64,000 bases of DNA. Source: Brenneria nigrifluens DSM 30175 = ATCC 13028 (GTDB lineage Bacteria; Pseudomonadota; Gammaproteobacteria; Enterobacterales; Enterobacteriaceae). The notes below the pieces were generated by a model. The model ran no database searches. It saw only the letters and a list, made by a program, of their open reading frames with translations, and was not told the DNA's origin. Each line of letters opens with the position of its first letter. Position 1 is the stretch's first letter. The stretch lies in contig NZ_CP034036.1 in NCBI RefSeq assembly GCF_005484965.1, positions 248,001 through 312,000 on the forward strand. Reading direction: 5' to 3'. Shown piece by piece: positions 55,271 through 62,462 of this stretch. A program made the position numbers and the translations under genes.

Positions 55271-55431
55271 ATGGCGGAAGATGTAAAAAAGGACAAGCTC
55301 CACAGGGGATAGAGGCCAGGCATATCGAGTTGATCGCGCTGGTCGGCATGGTGTTTCTGGCCGTTGTCAGCCTCTGCTATCGGGTGCTGGAATTGGGTAA
55401 AAAACAGGCGTCGATAGCGGCTAAAATGTAG
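55271..55431 (+). pseudogene. yifK: yifK amino-acid transporter remnant (large internal deletion and frameshift)
   Basis: An ATG at 55271 reads MAEDVKKDKLHRG and stops. In another frame the next bases read GIEARHIELIALVG, which matches the E. coli YifK N-terminus (RGLEARHIELIALGG). They then pass directly into MVFLAVVSLCYRVLELGKK, resembling the YifK C-terminus (FMLAVTAIYKVFGLNRHGK), and end in TAG at 55431. Some 400 central codons are gone. The place, between wecG and the Arg-His-Leu-Pro tRNAs, is that of yifK in E. coli. YifK is an AAP-family amino-acid permease, so that transporter is lost here. Confidence 0.8.
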
Positions 55432-55519
55432 CGATTAGCGGAGGGGAGAGCGGTTTTGTAGTAATTTAACGCGAAATGAGCAAAGCATAAGCAAACGCAT
55501 CATTTCGATAAAAAAGCAC

Positions 55520-55548
55520 TAGACAGGCACCGGTTAAATACGTAGTAT
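55520..55548 (+). promoter_or_regulatory. Promoter of the Arg-His-Leu-Pro tRNA operon
   Basis: TAGACA (55520-55525) and TAGTAT (55543-55548) with a 17-base spacer, followed by a GC-rich discriminator (CCCCTCCCGC) typical of stringently controlled stable-RNA promoters. It lies about 28 bases before the first tRNA. Confidence 0.75.
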
Positions 55549-55569
55549 CCCCTCCCGCAACGGCGCTAT

Positions 55570-55646
<77 letters not shown>

Positions 55647-55728
55647 TTAAATTGTGTGCAAGAGCTGCGGTGGTACATTTACCCCGTAAAGGAAGTACCC
55701 GTCAAAAAGCAGTAACAGCGTGGTATAT

Positions 55729-55805
55729 GGTGGCTATAGCTCAGTTGGTAGAGCCCTGGATTGTGATTCCAGTTGTCGTGGGTTCGAGTCCCATTAGCCA
55801 CCCCA
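55729..55805 (+). tRNA. hisR: tRNA-His (GTG anticodon)
   Basis: A 77-base gene counting the extra 5' G(-1) that marks histidine tRNA. It begins GGTGGCTATAGCTCAG, has anticodon loop TTGTGAT (GTG) and encoded CCA. Confidence 0.98.
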
Positions 55806-55827
55806 GATTCAAACGTTTGTGAGTTAT

Positions 55828-55914
55828 GCGAAGGTGGCGGAATTGGTAGACGCGCTAGCTTCAGGTGTTAGTGTCTTAACGGACGTGAGGGTTCAAGTCC
55901 CTCTCTTCGCACCA
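55828..55914 (+). tRNA. leuT: tRNA-Leu (CAG anticodon)
   Basis: An 87-base class II tRNA with a long variable arm, GCGAAGGTGGCGGAATTGG ... CACCA, anticodon loop TTCAGGT (CAG). It reads CUG, a frequent codon in this genome. Confidence 0.98.
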
Positions 55915-55952
55915 CACAGACGAAAGCATCCGTAATGCTTAAGCAGTATATT

Positions 55953-56029
55953 CGGCGAGTAGCGCAGCTTGGTAGCGCAACTGGTTTGGGACCAGTGGGT
56001 CGGAGGTTCGAATCCTCTCTCGCCGACCA
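55953..56029 (+). tRNA. proM: tRNA-Pro (TGG anticodon)
   Basis: A 77-base cloverleaf CGGCGAGTAGCGCAGCTTGG ... GACCA with anticodon loop TTTGGGA (TGG). Last gene of the tRNA operon, and the right boundary of the conserved backbone in this window. Confidence 0.98.
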
Positions 56030-56080
56030 GCTTATTTACAGGTTTTGTCCATAGTCGTGCGGACAAGGCCGCTACAACAA

Positions 56081-56113
56081 AAAACAGCAAGTCGTTATGG
56101 CTTGCTGTTTTTG
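56081..56113 (+). terminator. Terminator of the tRNA operon
   Basis: AAACAGCAAG pairs with CTTGCTGTTT around a 9-base loop and is followed by TT; A/T tracts on both sides make it potentially bidirectional. It lies 52 bases after tRNA-Pro. Confidence 0.85.
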
Positions 56114-56477
56114 TCGTCTGTCCTGTTATTTCCTTGCTACAGTAAAATCCACCATTTATTTTTTAGGCATAGCCAAAGGCGGTCCCCCTTGCGCCCGGAG
56201 GGAGGATGGCTGCAATGCCGCGTTCTGGAATGCACATCCGGAAATTAAAAGGGATGAGAATCCCTGTCGGCGTCGTGTTGTTCTATTATTGGCAAACGCT
56301 ATTTTTGTATTTCTCGCCGGTTTTGTTTTTAGCGGTTTCTTAAAGGTTCAGTATGGTTTTGCAATAATTATTGCTCGACGCTTTGATGATAGGTATTGGT
56401 AGGTTATTAGCAAGTAAAGCGGCATCTTCCTCATGAGGAATTTTCTTTGAAATGAATTATGACTGTGCGGGAAATCT
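56114..56477. other. Non-coding stretch at the backbone/accessory boundary
   Basis: About 360 bases after the tRNA terminator. A frame through 56097-56402 opens inside the terminator hairpin and shows no family features, so I do not call it. No integrase, direct repeat of the tRNA-Pro end or insertion sequence is visible. Confidence 0.5.
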
Positions 56478-56645
56478 ATGAAAAAAAGAGTACTACGACT
56501 AATTTTAATTCTGTGCGGCGCGGTGCCGGGCGGTATTAGTCTGTTTGCCTTATTTCCACTGATTCCCCATAGCTTCCCCCCGTTGGTTATAAGCTATAAC
56601 CATTCAGTCATTGTCTGGCCGCGCCGCGTTCCCGTAAACATATAA
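56478..56645 (+). CDS. Small hydrophobic 55-residue ORF
   Basis: The frame begins MKKRVLRLILILCGAVPGG, with basic residues followed by a hydrophobic stretch, like a signal or membrane anchor, and ends WPRRVPVNI. The ribosome site is weak (GGGAAATCT before the ATG). I recognise no family. It could be a small membrane protein, a degraded gene or chance. It precedes the LysR gene by about 100 bases in the same direction. Confidence 0.35.
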   Translation: MKKRVLRLILILCGAVPGGISLFALFPLIPHSFPPLVISYNHSVIVWPRRVPVNI

Positions 56646-56741
56646 CCGAATAGTTTCGCGTAGAGAGGCGCTTAGCGCGTTTGCGACGCTATTGGATGAG
56701 GGAGAGCGACTCCCCTTGCACCGGCTATTTTCGGAGGAAGT

Positions 56742-57677
56742 ATGCATCTGGATCTACGGCAACTGCGTAATTTTCTGGCGCTGGTGGAGCAGAAGAGTTT
56801 TGTGCAGGCGGCGGAGGCGGTCTATTTGTCGCAATCGGCATTTAGCCGCAGTATTCAAGGGCTGGAACAGGCCGTGGGCTGTCAGTTGATAGAGCGCCAG
56901 AGCAAACAGTTTGCGCTGACCTGGCAAGGGGAGAGATTGCTTCCCCTGGCGCGGCGCATGCAGGAATTATCCGGCGAGCTGCTTAAAGATATGCGTCATA
57001 TGAGCGACGAGCAGGGAGGACACCTGTTTTTCGGCTGCGGTCCCGCCCCTTCTTCCATGCTGATTCCGCGGGCGCTGGCAAACTTTCACCGCCAGCGCCC
57101 TGGTGTGCGGATAGCCTACAGCGTCGATAACTGGCAATCGCTGCACCAGCGGCTGATAGCGGATGAGTTTTCCTTTTTCGTCGCCGATATCTGGCAGGCG
57201 GAAATCAACCCCGAACTGCGGGTGCAGCCGCTGCGCAGCCAACGCTGTCTTTTCGTCTGTCACCAAACGCATCCATTGGTCGGGCAGGATAGCGTGACGC
57301 CCGCCCAACTGCTGAGCTATCCTTTCGCCGCCCCTTACCTGCCGACAGGCATACGCAAGGTGCTGGCGGCGCTGAGCCAGCAGCCGGATTTCACTCCGCA
57401 TATTCAGTGCGATTATATTTGCTCGCTGTTCGGCGTACTGCGCCACAGCAATGCCATCAGCTTCGTCAGTGAGGATACTTTCCTGCTGTTGCAAAAAAGC
57501 CACGGACTGGTGGGCATCAACTTGACGGAAGTCCCGCCGGAATGGGCGAAAATGCGTACCCACTTCGGCATTATTTCCCCGATGAACAAGCCTCTGCCGC
57601 CGCTGGCGCAGTTGATGGTCGACACGATTATCGACGCCGACCGCGATGAGCCGCCTGACCGGCAAGATACCCATTAA
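56742..57677 (+). CDS. LysR-family transcriptional regulator
   Basis: A 311-residue LysR-type regulator. The helix-turn-helix is in FVQAAEAVYLSQSAFSRSIQGLEQAVG (about residues 19-45), followed by the periplasmic-binding-protein-like effector domain (from about 92). A strong ribosome site (GGAGG) precedes the ATG. It is convergent with the arylsulfotransferase/receptor cluster, so it does not share a promoter with it. Control of sulfate-ester genes by LysR proteins is known elsewhere (CysB, Cbl, SftR), but nothing in the sequence proves that role here. A GC-rich hairpin (57707-57722) lies between the converging ends. Confidence 0.85.
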   Translation: MHLDLRQLRNFLALVEQKSFVQAAEAVYLSQSAFSRSIQGLEQAVGCQLIERQSKQFALTWQGERLLPLARRMQELSGELLKDMRHMSDEQGGHLFFGCGPAPSSMLIPRALANFHRQRPGVRIAYSVDNWQSLHQRLIADEFSFFVADIWQAEINPELRVQPLRSQRCLFVCHQTHPLVGQDSVTPAQLLSYPFAAPYLPTGIRKVLAALSQQPDFTPHIQCDYICSLFGVLRHSNAISFVSEDTFLLLQKSHGLVGINLTEVPPEWAKMRTHFGIISPMNKPLPPLAQLMVDTIIDADRDEPPDRQDTH

Positions 57678-57725
57678 GCGCCGCAGCGCGGTCGGGCGAT
57701 GTTTGTCGCCGGCAAGCCGGCGGCG

Positions 57726-58067
57726 CTATTTCTGCGTCAATAGCGACAGGCGGGCAATCCCCGCTTTTTCCATCTCGGCCAGTATGGCCGCCACTGCACC
57801 ATAGCTGGCGTCGGCATCCGCCTGCAATTGCACGATCAGGTCGGCGTTGTCCGCCTTGGCACGCTGTAACTGCGGGATCAGCGGCGCGTCTTCTTCTATG
57901 ATCTGCGGCGCTTCCTCGCTGGCCTGCTGCGCTTTTTCCTCCGGCGCGGGCGACGGCGCCAACTCGATGGTAACGGCCGCCGGCTCAGGCGGAGGCGGCA
58001 GTACGGCCTGGCGTGTTCCCAGCGCCACGATGACCGCGGCGTGCAGAGATAGGGTAAGCATGCCCAA
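57726..58067 (-). CDS. TonB/ExbD-like chimera, probable deletion remnant
   Basis: A 113-residue frame. Its N-terminal third looks like the membrane anchor and proline-rich linker of TonB (LHAAVIVALGT, then LPPPPEPAAVTIELAPSPAPEE). Its last 45 residues look like the C-terminal end of ExbD/TolR (NADLIVQLQADADASYGAVAAILAEMEKAGIARLSLLTQ). The TonB C-terminal domain, any ExbB and the ExbD membrane helix are missing. The only starts are TTG 58067 or ATG 58061, and TonB-like residues (RLRAYEWLL) continue upstream to a stop. An in-frame deletion that joined tonB to exbD is the simplest reading. It lies downstream of the receptor and arylsulfotransferase in the same direction. A functional product is doubtful. 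Confidence 0.5.
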   Translation of the reverse strand: MGMLTLSLHAAVIVALGTRQAVLPPPPEPAAVTIELAPSPAPEEKAQQASEEAPQIIEEDAPLIPQLQRAKADNADLIVQLQADADASYGAVAAILAEMEKAGIARLSLLTQK

Positions 58068-58189
58068 TAGCAGCCACTCGTACGCACGGAGTCTGTACGC
58101 GCCGGGAGCCCCTCAAAAGGCCGTGCTGTGTCCGCTCCGCAAGCGCATCGCCCCTGACTTCAACGGGATGCCGTCGATACGCGCCCGCT

Positions 58190-59515
58190 TCAGCCACGGT
58201 GTTTTCCCTTATTGGCGACCCGGAATTCCGCATTGGACGGCGGAATTACCGCCTGTTCGCTGTGCGGCGTGCCATCCGGCGCCCAGTCATAGGGGATCGG
58301 GGTGGCGCGATACAGCGAATTGCGGCCATTGGAGAAGAAGGGGCTGACGTACTCCCATACGGTTTCGCCTTCCGCCGTCACCTGGAATACCCGGCCACTC
58401 TGTCCCTCGGTAATCAGGGTGTTGCCGTTGGGCAGGCGCCGCGCAAGGCTGGTGAAGGCGCTGAAGAATGAAGGGCCGGGACGATATTCCCAGACGATCT
58501 GTTTGGTCGACGGGTCTATTTCGACCACCCGCGACGTGCCGGTGGCGATGCGGAAAGCCACCGCCGGGTAGCCGGAACCGCCCTGATTGTCGAACACCAG
58601 GATATTGCCCGCGCCCGGCAGGCCTTTGGGAATGATTTTGGCGTCATGCAGGCCGCTCAGCTGATCCACCGGACGCGGCAGCTGTGCGCCCGTGCCGGCA
58701 AAAGGATTGGAGCGCTCGGAGGAGACATAGTTCGGCCCCAGGCTCCAGGCCACCCCGCCGGTTTTTTTGTCGATGATGGCGATAAAGTTGGCCTGCCGCG
58801 AATCGATGATGATGTTGTCCGGGTGGAAGCGCGCGTCGCCGGCGTCGTACCATTTGTTTGCGCCGAGCGTACGGGCGTTGTTGAGGTGCAGGTAGTCGGC
58901 CAGATCGGTGTCGCGCACCAGATCGAGCTGTTCGGCGGTGAAGCCGAACTCATCCAGATGCTCGGAAGCCAGCCAGCGCCAGACCACCTTGCCGCCCGGA
59001 TCCACTTCGTAGATCGCATCGTCGATCAGCTCATCCAGTTTGAAACCCGTTACTTTGTGCAGCTTGTTGGCCAGCACCAGGGTATTGCCGTTGGCCAGTC
59101 GCGATATCTCGTGATGCTGGTGGGCGTTGCCCACATTTTTCTCCCCGGCCCAGCGCCAGACCACTTTGCCATTCCAGTCCAGTTCGGCGACGGCATGGTT
59201 GTTCACGCCGTTGCCGAAGGAGCGCCGGTCGCGTTCTTTGCGCGCTTCCAATTGCACGAACGCGTGTCCCTTGCGTCCCTGGTTGACGGCGGGGTCGAGC
59301 ACCTCCGTGGGGAAGCCGCGATAGGGCCAACTGCGCGCCACGTTGCCGTTCATGTCGATCAGATAGCTGTTGTGGTCCGCGCCGCTGAAGACGGTGTAGT
59401 GGCCCCAGGCTTTTTGCGGATCGTACAGGGTGACGCCGGTGGGGAAGATCGTCGGCGCGGCCAATACGTTGGCGCTGACCAGCAGGGCGGCGGCGAGATT
59501 GAGAACTTTCATCAT
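58190..59515 (-). CDS. Periplasmic arylsulfotransferase (ASST) family protein
   Basis: A 441-residue protein with a signal peptide (residues 1 to about 19, ending ANVLA). The body is a beta-propeller-like arylsulfotransferase: NNHAVAELDWNGKVVWRW, HQHHEISRLANGNTLVLAN, the hallmark ARFHPDNIIIDSRQANFIAIIDKKTGGVAWSLGP and LHDAKIIPKG...NILVFDNQ. The conserved histidines near 240 and 300 would include the sulfuryl-accepting and supporting residues of the family. These enzymes move sulfate from one phenolic ester to another phenol without PAPS. AAAGGAG precedes ATG 59515, 11 bases after the receptor stop, so the two are cotranscribed. The substrate is unknown. Confidence 0.85.
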   Translation of the reverse strand: MMKVLNLAAALLVSANVLAAPTIFPTGVTLYDPQKAWGHYTVFSGADHNSYLIDMNGNVARSWPYRGFPTEVLDPAVNQGRKGHAFVQLEARKERDRRSFGNGVNNHAVAELDWNGKVVWRWAGEKNVGNAHQHHEISRLANGNTLVLANKLHKVTGFKLDELIDDAIYEVDPGGKVVWRWLASEHLDEFGFTAEQLDLVRDTDLADYLHLNNARTLGANKWYDAGDARFHPDNIIIDSRQANFIAIIDKKTGGVAWSLGPNYVSSERSNPFAGTGAQLPRPVDQLSGLHDAKIIPKGLPGAGNILVFDNQGGSGYPAVAFRIATGTSRVVEIDPSTKQIVWEYRPGPSFFSAFTSLARRLPNGNTLITEGQSGRVFQVTAEGETVWEYVSPFFSNGRNSLYRATPIPYDWAPDGTPHSEQAVIPPSNAEFRVANKGKHRG

Positions 59516-59526
59516 CGTGGCTCCTT

Positions 59527-61779
59527 TCAGAAATCGTAACGGATATTGAGATTGAGAGTGCGCGGGGCGCCGACCGCCAGCGCGTTGCTCGATGCGATCC
59601 AGTAATCCTTGTTCAGCAAGTTGTTCAATTCTGCGCGGTAGATGAGCTTCCCCTTGGCGAGGGGTACGCGGTAGCTGGCGCCGATGCTGTATACCTCATA
59701 GGATGGCGTTTGCAAGGTATTGGCGGTGTTGATGTACTGCCTGCCTATATGGGTGACGCCGCCGTGCACGCGCAGCCCGGGCAGCGCGGCGATCTCTTTT
59801 TCCACGCTGAGGCTGCCCTGGAAAGTCGGCACCGCGGCGGCTTTTTTGCCGATGACGGAAGCCGCGGCCTCCCGATATTCGGCGTGCATCCACGTGCTGC
59901 CCAGGGAAAAGGTCAGCCCGGACAACGGCCGGTAACTGCCGTTGAACTCCAAACCGTCGTAACGCACCGCGCCGTCGTCGACGTAGTAGTTATCCGCATT
60001 GGCGTAGCCTGTGCCGCGTTCGATACGGAATAGCGCGGAAGCCAGCGACCAGTTCTCCCGCTCGCTCTTGACGCCCAGTTCATATTGTTTGCTCTCGATG
60101 GGCGACAGCTGCTGGTAGGCGTTGGCATAAGCGCTGCCCACGGTGCCGCCGTCTTCCAGCGCCTCCACGTAGCTGGCGTAGAACGTCGTGTCGGGACGGG
60201 GAGTGAACATCAGCGCCATCGTGGGCGTAAGCGGCTTCTCGCGATAGGCGGTGCGTCGCGCCCCGGAAACGTAGTAGTTATTGTTCTCGTAATCGAATTT
60301 ACGTAGCCCCAACAACAACGACCAGTTTTCGCCCAATCCCAGGGTGTCGCTGAAATAGGCTGATTTGGTCGTCCAGTCGGAGATCCTGAAATAACGGCGC
60401 GGAGAGTAACCGTCGTAAGTCAGATTGAGCGAGGAGCCATAAAGATTGCCGCTCGGATAGGCGCCGGAAGACGGATAGACATGGTTCTGGCCGCCGCTGC
60501 TGGTGGAGGGATCAAGCGATGGATTGCCGATGTTGAGATCGCGGGTCTGCTGCTGCCACTCCAGACCGGTGACGATACTGTGTGTCAGCCAGCCGGTCTC
60601 GAAATCGCCTTCCAGGCGTAGCTGCACCGAATCGTAGTTCAGCGTCGGGCGGTAGAACTGGCGCAGGGCCACGTTGTAATCCCCCTGAGCGTTGCGCAGA
60701 TAGAGGGTTTCGTCGCGCGAGTTGATGCGCTTGAAGGTATGCGAATAGCTGGCGTCCAGCGTCCAGCTGTCGTTGATTGACCACGCCAATCCGCTGGCGC
60801 CGACCCACACCGTCGAGTTGTAGTAGGAGGAATCGTAGGCGGTCAGGTTTTTACGTCCGCCGATCGCCGCGGGCAGAGTGGTGCCGGAATAGGCGTAGTT
60901 GCCTGAACCGGTGACGCTGATGGCGGTGATGCCGCCTTCCAGATCGCGCTCCTGATACAGCCCGTTGGCCCGCCATGTCAGCGAGGGAGTGAGCCGCGCA
61001 TCCAGGAACAGGGAAGCGGCCTGCCGGTCAACCTTGGTGCCATTGTAGGCTTCGCCTTGTTCATTAACCGCGTTGAAGCGGTAGCCGAAGCGATCGTCTT
61101 CGCCAAAGCGGCCGCCGGTATCGAGATGCTGGCTGAAGATGTCGTCCGCCGAATAACCGGCCGCCAGCGACAGCGTTTGCGTCGTGGTCGGTTTTTTCGA
61201 GATGTAGTTGACGATGCCGCCGGGCGATCCGATGCCGTAGAGGAAGCCCGTCGCCCCTTTGAGCAGTTGCACTTGCTCGAACATTTCCAGCGGCAGTTCC
61301 ACCCCGTACATCTGGAACGGATGGCCGTCTATCTTGTAGCCGTTGACGAAGTCCAGGGACAAACCGCGCACCGTCAGGGCGTACGCGTCCAGCCCGTAGG
61401 AACTGCCTTTGGCTGCAACGCCCGCCTCGCCCTCGAACAGCTTGCCGATGGTTTTGGCCTGGCGCTCCTCGATCTTCTCGCTATCGACGCTGTGGGTGGC
61501 GAACGGCGTCTGCAAATCGCTGCGCGCGCCCAACGTACCGCCGCTTACGATCTCGCGGCGCTGGGCGCTGACCGTGATCGTCTCCAGCACCCGGGTTTCA
61601 GTACCCGCCGTCTGCCGCTCGGTTTCTTCGGGATGAGTCTCGTCATTGACGATTGTCTCCCGATTCTGAGTGGCGCCGTCGCCGGTCTGAGCGAGGACGG
61701 CGCCCGATTCGCCGCCAAGAATGGCCGCGATGGCGAAAGAAATATATTTGAGTTTGATGGCTGAATAAGTAGACGGCAT
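59527..61779 (-). CDS. TonB-dependent outer-membrane receptor
   Basis: A 750-residue receptor. A signal peptide (cleavage near AVLA|Q, residue 30) is followed by a long acidic N-terminal stretch, the TonB box ETITV (66-70), a plug domain (about 85-215: VRGLSLDFVNGYKIDG, LLKGATGFLYGIGSPGGIVNYISKKP) and a 22-strand-type beta-barrel ending in the canonical C-terminal Phe (LNIRYDF). The plug resembles siderophore receptors, but the ligand cannot be told from sequence. AGGAG precedes the ATG. It is first in a leftward operon with the arylsulfotransferase, which suggests uptake of a sulfated or phenolic compound. No complete tonB-exbB-exbD is present here, so energy would come from a chromosomal TonB system. 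Confidence 0.9.
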   Translation of the reverse strand: MPSTYSAIKLKYISFAIAAILGGESGAVLAQTGDGATQNRETIVNDETHPEETERQTAGTETRVLETITVSAQRREIVSGGTLGARSDLQTPFATHSVDSEKIEERQAKTIGKLFEGEAGVAAKGSSYGLDAYALTVRGLSLDFVNGYKIDGHPFQMYGVELPLEMFEQVQLLKGATGFLYGIGSPGGIVNYISKKPTTTQTLSLAAGYSADDIFSQHLDTGGRFGEDDRFGYRFNAVNEQGEAYNGTKVDRQAASLFLDARLTPSLTWRANGLYQERDLEGGITAISVTGSGNYAYSGTTLPAAIGGRKNLTAYDSSYYNSTVWVGASGLAWSINDSWTLDASYSHTFKRINSRDETLYLRNAQGDYNVALRQFYRPTLNYDSVQLRLEGDFETGWLTHSIVTGLEWQQQTRDLNIGNPSLDPSTSSGGQNHVYPSSGAYPSGNLYGSSLNLTYDGYSPRRYFRISDWTTKSAYFSDTLGLGENWSLLLGLRKFDYENNNYYVSGARRTAYREKPLTPTMALMFTPRPDTTFYASYVEALEDGGTVGSAYANAYQQLSPIESKQYELGVKSERENWSLASALFRIERGTGYANADNYYVDDGAVRYDGLEFNGSYRPLSGLTFSLGSTWMHAEYREAAASVIGKKAAAVPTFQGSLSVEKEIAALPGLRVHGGVTHIGRQYINTANTLQTPSYEVYSIGASYRVPLAKGKLIYRAELNNLLNKDYWIASSNALAVGAPRTLNLNIRYDF

Positions 61780-61792
61780 ATAAATTATTCTC

Positions 61793-62089
61793 CTAATATC
61801 TCCGATAAATTTCCGGATTATTTCCCGACCATAACGGCGAAAAATATTGCAATCCTTTCTGCAAAAAATAAATAATTCCGTAAGTAAAATTTAATATTAA
61901 TAATGAAATTTTCACGCCTTTCTTTAATTTGATGTTTACTGAATATGGCAAGAAAAATAAACCAATAATAAAAGGAGTAACGAGTAAAACCATCCCGTTA
62001 CGCCGGCGTGAAGTATAATAAAAAGCCATACCGAAGATTGAAACGCCAATGCATTGGATCGATAGTAAGTGTGCAATAAACGCATACAT
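61793..62089 (-). CDS. Small predicted membrane protein
   Basis: A 98-residue frame with three or four hydrophobic segments (AHLLSIQCIGVSIFGMAFYY, MVLLVTPFIIGLFFLPYSV, ISLLILNFTYGIIYFL) separated by basic loops, a plausible inner-membrane protein. It ends 13 bases before the receptor gene in the same direction. Base composition is much more AT-rich than the neighbours, which suggests recent foreign origin. The ribosome site (AGGA directly before ATG) is poorly spaced. I do not recognise the family. Confidence 0.45.
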   Translation of the reverse strand: MYAFIAHLLSIQCIGVSIFGMAFYYTSRRRNGMVLLVTPFIIGLFFLPYSVNIKLKKGVKISLLILNFTYGIIYFLQKGLQYFSPLWSGNNPEIYRRY

Positions 62090-62462
62090 TCCTATGAGGC
62101 AGGTTATTACTGGTTTATCTTTTTTTCAAAAAAGATAAAGCAAAAAAGTTATTTTGATGCGTCGATTGATTAAGGTTCGGTAATTTAGTAATAAAAAATT
62201 TGGCGAATCGAATGATGTGATGAAAAACTAATGGCGTCGATAATGCGATATTTTATACGGCCCGTTCGCCTGTCTCGTTGGTTCCCGGCGTCATAACCGA
62301 AGGTGTGTCATATTGACAGATGCCGCCGAAACGCAGCGCCAAGCAAACTTTTCGATCTAAAATAGATCCCAAAGGTATAAGCAGCCCCCTTGCCATATGT
62401 GATAATCGTCGACATTAAAAAGACGATATAAATCCCGCCTTATAAATCCAAACGAGTAAATT
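62090..62462. other. AT-rich intergenic region with a long perfect palindrome
   Basis: About 370 bases, strongly AT-rich up to about 62260. It contains the 12-base inverted repeat at 62114-62139 and a shorter one (ATCGTC/GACGAT) near 62406-62428 just before the lyase gene. It must hold the divergent promoters of the receptor cluster and the lyase. No coding potential is seen. Confidence 0.5.
62114..62139. repeat. 12-base perfect inverted repeat
   Basis: TTTATCTTTTTT and AAAAAAGATAAA are separated by two bases (TC). The near-zero loop makes an operator for a dimeric regulator more likely than an RNA hairpin, though on the minus strand it could also slow transcription. It lies 25 bases upstream of the small membrane ORF. 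Confidence 0.6.
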
